A stretch of DNA of 6,084 bases from Intrasporangium_A sp039812505 (GTDB lineage Bacteria; Actinomycetota; Actinomycetes; Actinomycetales; Dermatophilaceae), in NCBI RefSeq assembly GCF_039812505.1, contig NZ_JBDIAQ010000182.1, forward strand, positions 1-6,084. The letters are read 5' to 3'. The notes beneath the pieces were generated by a model. That model was not told the DNA's origin, did no database searches, and saw nothing but the letters and a program-made list of their open reading frames with translations. A program made the position numbers and the translations under genes. Shown one piece after another: positions 1 through 6,084 of this stretch (position 1 is the stretch's first letter; each line of letters starts with the position of its first letter).

Positions 1-24
1 CCGGCCGCCCCCGAGGTGGTCAGG

Positions 25-468
25 TCACCCGGACCGCGTGAAGTGGTGGTCGCTGATCACGTAACCCGAGTTGAGGTAGAGCCGGTGGGCGGTTGCCCGG
101 TGCAGCCCGACCGCCGAGTCGAGATGCACCTGCCTGCAGCCCTGGCGGACGGCCTCGTCGTGGATCCACGCCAGCAGCCCGCTGGCCAGGCCCCGGCCGC
201 GGGCCGCAGGCGAGGTCGACAGGTCGTCGATGTAGAGGTGTCGTCCCCAGGCCAGCTTGGTGACCTGCCGGAAACCGGCGACGGCAAGCGCATCGCCCCC
301 GTCGTCGGGCAGCACCGCCACCAGGCGGTAGCCCTCGGGTCGCTGGACCCGGTCGATCTGATCGACGAAGTCCTCCCGGCTGACGAGGGCGGGACGCAGC
401 TCTCGCATGGCACTGAAGGCGAGGCCGGTATCGGGCGGCAGGAGCTCGGTCAACATGGCCACCAGCAT
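25..468 (-). CDS. GNAT-family N-acetyltransferase, substrate unknown
   Basis: A 147-residue protein read on the minus strand that looks like a complete single-domain GNAT acetyltransferase, a family that transfers the acetyl group of acetyl-CoA to an amine. The acetyl-CoA (motif A) signature is ARGRGLASGLL at residues 89-99, after the beta-strand HLYIDDLSTSP (77-87). The C-terminal part, HLDSAVGLHRATAHRLYLNSGY (given here as key features: HLDS at 115-118, AHRLYLNSGY at 127-136, HHF at 141-143), matches the usual motif B region of small actinobacterial GNATs. No signal peptide or membrane segment is seen, so it should be cytosolic. The start is uncertain: ATG at 468, ATG at 456 (143 residues, where homologs as I recall them tend to begin) and GTG at 507 are all in frame, and none has a good Shine-Dalgarno. 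It diverges from glgE with a very short gap. The substrate cannot be told; a protein lysine or a small amine are both possible. The family call is firm, the function is not. Confidence 0.85.
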   Translation of the reverse strand: MLVAMLTELLPPDTGLAFSAMRELRPALVSREDFVDQIDRVQRPEGYRLVAVLPDDGGDALAVAGFRQVTKLAWGRHLYIDDLSTSPAARGRGLASGLLAWIHDEAVRQGCRQVHLDSAVGLHRATAHRLYLNSGYVISDHHFTRSG

Positions 469-529
469 GCCGGACCCGGCGACCCGCGCCCTGCTGCCGC
501 GCTGCACCCCGATTCGGTACGGTCGACAC
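469..529. promoter_or_regulatory. divergent intergenic region between GNAT gene and glgE
   Basis: These 61 bases separate the chosen ATG of the minus-strand GNAT gene from the GTG of glgE, so promoters for both directions must fit here or inside the flanking genes. On the plus strand a good -10 candidate is visible and is listed separately. A -35 hexamer near 495-500 would read TGCCGC, a poor match to TTGACA. On the minus strand no convincing -10 (TANNNT) or ribosome binding site was found. The region is too short for a riboswitch and no operator palindrome was evident. Confidence 0.5.
518..523 (+). promoter_or_regulatory. candidate -10 element for leaderless glgE transcript
   Basis: TACGGT fits the actinobacterial -10 consensus TANNNT. 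It occupies exactly positions -12 to -7 relative to the G of the GTG at 530, so transcription starting at +1 would begin on the start codon itself. The bases before that GTG contain no Shine-Dalgarno-like purine run, which agrees with a leaderless mRNA. Leaderless genes with GTG or ATG at the transcript 5' end are common in actinobacteria. Placement and motif are seen; promoter activity is inferred. Confidence 0.5.
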
Positions 530-2884
530 GTGACTGACCCCGCGAAGAAGCCCCCGGCCGGCGCCACCCCCGATCCAGAGCCCGCAGTCGCCGATGCTCC
601 CGCCGCCGCCGAGCCGACGACCACCGCCAAGCCGGCGCGCAAGTCCGCCCCTCGCAAGACCGCCGCGGCCAAGACCACGGCGGCCAAGACCACGGCTGCC
701 AAGGCCGCCCCCCGCAAGGCCGCCGCCAAGCGGGCACCTCGCAAGACCGCCGCACCCGCGGCGAAGACCACGCCGCCCCCGGCTCCGCCCGCCGACGAGG
801 CCTTCTTCGACGAGACCGAGGCGGGTGCCAGCCACCTGGCCCCCGAGCACGAGGTGTCGGTCGTGCCGAAGCTCGGCGGGGTGCCCGACGGCGTCCGGCG
901 CATCGGGCGCATTCCCGTCCTGGACGTCGAGCCGACCGTGCGCCACGGCGAGCTGCCCGCCAAGTCGGTCGTGCACGAGCAGTTCGTCATCCGGGCCAAG
1001 GTGTTCCGCGAGGGACACGACGCGGTGAACGCCACCGCGGTGCTGACCGACCCCGACGGCGGGGACCACTACTTCCCGATGCGGATCGACAACCCCGGGC
1101 TGTCCGCGTGGAGCGCGACGGTCGTCGCCGACCGGCCCGGTTGGTGGAGCTATCGCATCGAGGCCTGGTCGGACCCGTACTCGAGCTGGGCCCACGACGC
1201 GGGCATCAAGATCGGTGCCGACATCGACGTCGAGCTGATGTGCGCCGAGGGGGTGCGCGTGCTCGACCGGTTCCGCCGCGCGATCGCCGGCCAGGGCGCG
1301 GACACCAGCGCCGTCGACCGGGCGATCGACGCGCTGAAGGACACCGGACGGCCGGTCGTCGAGCGCTACTCGCTGGCCGTCTCCGAGGAGATCCGCGGGT
1401 TGCACCGGCTGATCCCGCTGCGCGAGCTCGTCTCCCCGTCGGCGTCCTACCCGCTGCTGGTCGAGCGCGAGCTGGCGCTGTACGGCGCGTGGTACGAGAT
1501 CTTCCCGCGTTCGGAGGGCGCGTACTACGACGAGCAGGCCGGTCGCTGGGTCTCCGGGACGCTCCGGACGGCGGCGGACCGGCTGCCCGGCATCGCGCGG
1601 ATGGGGTTCGACGTGGTCTACCTCACCCCGATCCACCCGATCGGCACCACCGCGCGCAAGGGCCCGAACAACTCCCTCGTCGCCGGGCCGGGCGATCCCG
1701 GGTCCCCCTACGCCATCGGCTCACCCGACGGCGGGCACGACTCGATCCACCCCGACCTGGGCACCTTCGAGGACTTCGACTTCTTCGTCGAGCAGGCCCG
1801 GCGGAACGGGCTCGAGGTGGCCATGGACCTGGCGCTGCAGGCCTCCCCCGACCATCCCTGGGTCCACACGCACCCCGAGCTGTTCACCACCCGTGCCGAC
1901 GGGACGATCGCCTACGCCGAGAACCCGCCGAAGAAGTACCAGGACATCTACCCGCTCAACTTCGACAACGACCCGGCGAGCGCGTACGCGGAGGTGCGCC
2001 GGGTGATCCAGGTCTGGCTCGACCACGGCGTGCGGATATTCCGGGTCGACAACCCGCACACCAAGCCGGTCGCCTTCTGGCAGTGGCTGATCGCCGACGT
2101 CGCCAAGCGGTACCCCGAGACGATCTGGCTGGCCGAGGCCTTCACCAAGCCGGCCATGATGCGGGCCCTGGCCGAGGTCGGCTTCCAGCAGAGCTACACC
2201 TACTACGCGTGGCGCAACCTGCGGTGGGAGCTCGAGGAGTACGGCCGCGAGCTGGCCGGCGACTCGGCGGCATACATGCGCCCGTCCTTCTGGCCGACCA
2301 CGCACGACATCCTCACGCCGTACATGCAGTACGGCGGCCCGGCCGCCTGGAAGGTCCGCGCGGCCGTCGCGGCGACGATGTCGCCGACCTACGGCATCTA
2401 CAGCGGCTACGAGCTGCACGAGCACGTCGCGCGCCAGGGCGCCGAGGAGCAGCTGGACAACGAGAAGTACCAGTACAAGGACCGGCAGTGGTTCCGCTAC
2501 GAGCCGGGCGGCGACCTCGAGGGGCAGAGCCTCGCGTGGTACCTGCAGCGGCTCAACGAGATCCGCCGCGCCCACCCGGCGCTGCGCTGGCTGCGCAATC
2601 TGCGCTTCCACACCGCCGACGACGAGAACGTGCTGGTCTTCTCCAAGAGCCGCCTGGTCGACGGCGGGCGCGACACGATCCTCGTGGTGGCCAACCTCGA
2701 CCCGCACACCACCCGGGAGACCACCGTCCACCTCGACATGGCCGCGCTCGGGATGGCGAGCTGGTCCACCTTCTCGGCCCACGACCTGGTCACCGACAGC
2801 TGGTGGGACTGGCGCTCCGACAACTTCGTGCGGGTCGGGCCCGACTGGGAGCCGGTGCACATCATCGAGGTGCGGAGCCACTGA
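530..2884 (+). CDS. glgE: alpha-1,4-glucan:maltose-1-phosphate maltosyltransferase
   Basis: GlgE (EC 2.4.99.16, GH13 subfamily 3) transfers maltose from maltose 1-phosphate to the non-reducing end of an alpha-1,4-glucan in the cytosol. The 784-residue product has a basic Lys/Ala/Pro tail (about 29-88), an acidic linker (89-108), the N-terminal GlgE domain from about 126 (GRIPVLDVEPTV), then a GH13 barrel and C-terminal beta domain. Family motifs are YLTPIHPIG (364-372), RKGPNN (376-381), ENPPKKYQDIYPLNFDND (464-481) and FRVDNPHTKP (504-513). Predicted catalytic residues are nucleophile D507, acid/base E536 (WLAEAF) and D593 (THDIL). Their spacing equals D394, E423 and D480 of Streptomyces coelicolor GlgE as I recall them, with a constant offset of 113. 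GlgEs are usually about 670-700 residues, so the extra length is all N-terminal. GTG 530 was chosen because the tail reads as real coding sequence and has a leaderless promoter signature; GTG 863 is an alternative. It heads the operon. Confidence 0.95.
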   Translation: MTDPAKKPPAGATPDPEPAVADAPAAAEPTTTAKPARKSAPRKTAAAKTTAAKTTAAKAAPRKAAAKRAPRKTAAPAAKTTPPPAPPADEAFFDETEAGASHLAPEHEVSVVPKLGGVPDGVRRIGRIPVLDVEPTVRHGELPAKSVVHEQFVIRAKVFREGHDAVNATAVLTDPDGGDHYFPMRIDNPGLSAWSATVVADRPGWWSYRIEAWSDPYSSWAHDAGIKIGADIDVELMCAEGVRVLDRFRRAIAGQGADTSAVDRAIDALKDTGRPVVERYSLAVSEEIRGLHRLIPLRELVSPSASYPLLVERELALYGAWYEIFPRSEGAYYDEQAGRWVSGTLRTAADRLPGIARMGFDVVYLTPIHPIGTTARKGPNNSLVAGPGDPGSPYAIGSPDGGHDSIHPDLGTFEDFDFFVEQARRNGLEVAMDLALQASPDHPWVHTHPELFTTRADGTIAYAENPPKKYQDIYPLNFDNDPASAYAEVRRVIQVWLDHGVRIFRVDNPHTKPVAFWQWLIADVAKRYPETIWLAEAFTKPAMMRALAEVGFQQSYTYYAWRNLRWELEEYGRELAGDSAAYMRPSFWPTTHDILTPYMQYGGPAAWKVRAAVAATMSPTYGIYSGYELHEHVARQGAEEQLDNEKYQYKDRQWFRYEPGGDLEGQSLAWYLQRLNEIRRAHPALRWLRNLRFHTADDENVLVFSKSRLVDGGRDTILVVANLDPHTTRETTVHLDMAALGMASWSTFSAHDLVTDSWWDWRSDNFVRVGPDWEPVHIIEVRSH
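629..769 (+). repeat. lysine/alanine-rich repeat segment in glgE 5' end
   Basis: This stretch encodes GlgE residues 34-80 and is built of short imperfect repeats. Two identical 15-bp units (665-679 and 680-694) encode AAKTT twice, and a diverged third (from 695) encodes AAKAA. A 17-bp direct repeat, cctcgcaagaccgccgc, occurs at 650-666 and again at 737-753, encoding PRKTAA each time. Lysines fall at 38, 43, 48, 53, 58 and 63, with Arg at 68, a strict five-residue period. There is no Asp or Glu between E28 and D89. The composition resembles the tails of histone H1 and of actinobacterial HupB. It is probably disordered and could vary in length between strains by slippage. Confidence 0.85.
851..865 (+). 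promoter_or_regulatory. possible internal ribosome binding site and GTG start in glgE
   Basis: GAGGTG at 851-856 is a six-base match to the anti-Shine-Dalgarno complement. It lies six bases before an in-frame GTG at 863-865 (codon 112). Starting there would give a 673-residue protein beginning MPKLGGVPDG, close to the ordinary GlgE length. Either this is a second start giving a tail-less form, or it is chance, since gag-gtg codon pairs are common in GC-rich genes. Confidence 0.35.
2874..2877 (+). promoter_or_regulatory. ribosome binding site for treS
   Basis: GGAG inside the last codons of glgE lies eight bases before the GTG start of treS at 2886. It supports that start, which lies one base past the glgE stop and has no better in-frame rival nearby. 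Confidence 0.6.
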
Positions 2885-2885
2885 G

Positions 2886-4588
<1,703 letters not shown>

Positions 4589-4589
<1 letters not shown>

Positions 4590-6013
4590 TGGCCGTCATC
4601 CACCACCACGCCCGGCTGGTGCCCTCCAAGGTCGAGCTGGTCACGGGCTGGATCCAAGGGCAGCGCTGGTACGGCGGCAAGGGGCACGTCCCGGTCCTTC
4701 GCCGGGTGGGCGGCTACCGGATGGACGACCCGGACGGCGAGGTCGGCATCGAGACCCTGCTGCTGCTCGACGAGGCGGCAGATCCCCCGGTCGTCTACCA
4801 GGTCCCCCTGACCTACCGGGGCGCACCGCTCGAACCGGCCGAGCAGGCGCTCGTCGGCACTATCGAGCACAGCGTCCTGGGCACCCGATGGGTCTACGAC
4901 GCCCCCCACGACCCCGTCTACGCCCGCGCCCTGGCCGAGACCATCCTCGGCTCGCACGACACCGTCGGCGCCGAGGCCACGGCCGGCTCCAACGCGGTGG
5001 CGAGCGGGCACGCCACGGGGCGGCTCGACGGCATCGTGACCAACTCGAACGTGCTGACCGGGGAGCAGTCGAACACCTCGGTCATCTGCCGGCTGCGCGG
5101 GCGCGACGGAGCGCACGTGCCCCCGGTGATCATCAAGGTGTTCCGCACGGTGCAGCCCGGCGACAACCCCGACGTCGTCGTCCAGTCCGCGCTCACCGAC
5201 GCCGGCTCGGCCCGGGTGCCGATCTCGGCCGGGCACCTCGACGGAGCGTGGGAGGCCCCCGACGGGCAGCGGGTCGAGCACGGTCACCTCGCCTTCGCCC
5301 AGGAGTTCATCCCCGGGGTGCAGGACGCCTGGCGGGTCGCCCTCGTCGCCGCGACCGCCGGCGTCGACTTCGCCGCCCGGGCCCACGACCTGGGGGCGGC
5401 CACCGCGCAGATCCACCGCGACCTCGCGGCCCGGCTCGGGACCGAGCCGGCGGACGACGCGGCACGCCGGCGCCTGGTCACCGAGCTCGAGGGCCGGTAT
5501 GCCGCCGCCGCCCGGGCCGTCCCCGAGCTCGCCTCCCGACGGGCTGGGTCGCTGCGCGCGCTGCGCGCCATTCGCTACGCCGAGTGGCCGCCGCTGCAAC
5601 GCATCCACGGCGACTACCACCTCGGCCAGGTGCTCGACGTGCCGGGCCGGGGCTGGGTCGTGATCGACTTCGAGGGCGAGCCGCTGCGGCCGCTGGCCGA
5701 TCGCAACCGGCCCGACCTGCCCGAGCGCGACATCGCCGGGATGCTGCGCTCGTTCGACTACGTGGCCGGCTCGGTCCGGCTCAGCGACGGGGTCGACGCC
5801 GGCGCCTGGGCGACGGCCTGCCGGACGGCCTTCCTGGCCGGGTACGCCGAGGTCGCGGGCCCGCACGACGACGCGCGGCTGGCGCTGGTCCGGGCGCTCG
5901 AGCTCGACAAGGCCCTGTACGAGGTCGTCTACGAGGCTCGTAACCGACCGGGGTGGCTGCCGATCCCGCTGGGGGCCGTCCGGCGCCTGCTCGACGACAA
6001 GGAGAGACCATGA
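4589..6013 (+). CDS. pep2: maltokinase
   Basis: Maltokinase (Pep2, also called Mak; EC 2.7.1.175) uses ATP to convert maltose to maltose 1-phosphate, the GlgE donor. The 474-residue product matches the family in order: an N-terminal cap domain with QRWYGGK (25-31), RWVYDAPHDPVYA (100-112), the nucleotide-binding loop LTGEQSNTSVI (156-166), and the likely ATP-contacting lysine K183 in VIIKVFR. Next come the hinge-region FAQEFIPGVQDAW (236-248), the catalytic loop HGDYHLGQVL (340-349, base D342) and the metal-binding VIDFEGEPLRPL (358-369, D360). The end, RPGWLPIPLGAVRRLL, is typical. Length is close to the 440-455 residues of mycobacterial Mak. The ATG shares its A with the treS stop (TGATG), a layout for translation by re-initiating ribosomes. 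In Mycobacterium smegmatis TreS and Pep2 form a complex, so tight coupling may also balance subunit ratio. The fold is related to aminoglycoside phosphotransferases, but the TreS and GlgE context and motifs make that alternative unlikely. Confidence 0.95.
5999..6004 (+). promoter_or_regulatory. ribosome binding site for the last gene (putative glgB)
   Basis: AAGGAG lies five bases before the ATG at 6010, within the last codons of pep2. It is the strongest Shine-Dalgarno in the window and supports a real gene start at 6010 although only 25 codons are visible. Confidence 0.75.
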
Positions 6014-6084
6014 CCGGCACCGACGGACCGACCGCCCCGCAGAGTGGTGCGACCGCCCCGCAGGACGGACCGACCGCCCCGCAG
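6010..6084 (+). CDS. glgB: 5' end of putative 1,4-alpha-glucan branching enzyme (partial)
   Basis: An open frame starts at ATG 6010, overlaps the pep2 stop by four bases (ATGA), and runs off the end of the window after 25 codons. The visible residues, MTGTDG then PTAPQ-containing repeats, are low-complexity and carry no enzyme domain, so the name rests on position only. In Streptomyces and related actinobacteria glgB follows glgE-treS-pep2, and its product adds alpha-1,6 branches to the glucan extended by GlgE. GlgB proteins of actinobacteria often have variable N-terminal extensions. A different downstream gene cannot be excluded. Confidence 0.7.
   Translation, partial: MTGTDGPTAPQSGATAPQDGPTAPQ
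6022..6084 (+). repeat. tandem 21-bp repeat, three copies to the window edge
   Basis: Three adjoining 21-bp units at 6022-6042, 6043-6063 and 6064-6084 encode DGPTAPQ, SGATAPQ and DGPTAPQ. Units one and three are identical at every base; the middle one differs only in its first three codons (agt ggt gcg). The period keeps the reading frame. The window ends exactly on a unit boundary, so the full copy number is unknown. Identical outer copies suggest recent duplication or conversion and possible strain-to-strain length change. Confidence 0.9.

Noticed and set aside
1..24. Possible terminator after the GNAT stop
   Set aside because: Only 24 bases are visible and no stable hairpin with a following T-run on the minus strand was seen.
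407..529. Longer glgE start at ATG 407
   Set aside because: It would run through the start of the divergent GNAT gene and the intergenic promoter region. The added residues look like antisense translation, and GTG 530 has a well-placed -10.
469..1035. Upstream extension of the GNAT frame to 336 codons
   Set aside because: The acetyltransferase homology is confined to the part from about 468 down. The extension is Ala/Gly-rich antisense of the glgE lysine-rich tail.
20..1636. Long minus-strand open frame of 538 codons overlapping the GNAT gene and the glgE 5' half
   Set aside because: It is rich in Arg, Gly, Asp and Val and lacks any recognisable domain, and lies opposite clear coding sequence. 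Long antisense frames are expected in high-GC genes.

Overview
The window is strongly GC-rich, with G or C at almost every third codon position. It carries the glgE-treS-pep2-(glgB) gene order of actinobacterial alpha-glucan metabolism. It therefore most likely comes from a high-GC actinobacterium; genus cannot be assigned from this sequence alone.

Layout: (1) 25-468, minus strand: a small GNAT-family N-acetyltransferase. (2) 469-529: a 61-bp divergent intergenic region with a candidate -10 element (TACGGT, 518-523) placed exactly for a leaderless GTG start of glgE at 530. (3) 530-2884, plus strand: glgE, maltosyltransferase, with an unusual lysine/alanine/proline-rich N-terminal extension of about 110 residues. 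(4) 2886-4589: treS, trehalose synthase (trehalose-maltose isomerase). (5) 4589-6013: pep2/mak, maltokinase. (6) 6010-6084 and beyond the edge: the first 25 codons of a further gene, by position most likely glgB, opening with a tandem 21-bp repeat. No gene-free stretch exceeds 61 bases. No RNA gene, CRISPR array or insertion sequence was seen.

How the genes work together: TreS isomerises trehalose to maltose. Pep2 phosphorylates maltose with ATP to maltose 1-phosphate. GlgE transfers the maltosyl unit to the non-reducing end of an alpha-1,4-glucan. GlgB, if that is the last gene, would add alpha-1,6 branches. The four genes are very tightly packed (1-nt gap, 1-nt overlap, 4-nt overlap), which points to one transcript with translational coupling. 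All three complete enzymes keep the catalytic residues that can be recognised and show no frameshift.

The pathway itself is known. The unusual points are in the N-termini of the two polymer-acting enzymes. GlgE carries a histone-H1/HupB-like basic tail with lysine every five residues, followed by an internal Shine-Dalgarno and GTG that could yield a second, tail-less GlgE of ordinary length. The putative GlgB begins with a heptapeptide repeat (consensus DGPTAPQ). TreS and Pep2, which act on small sugars, have no such tails.
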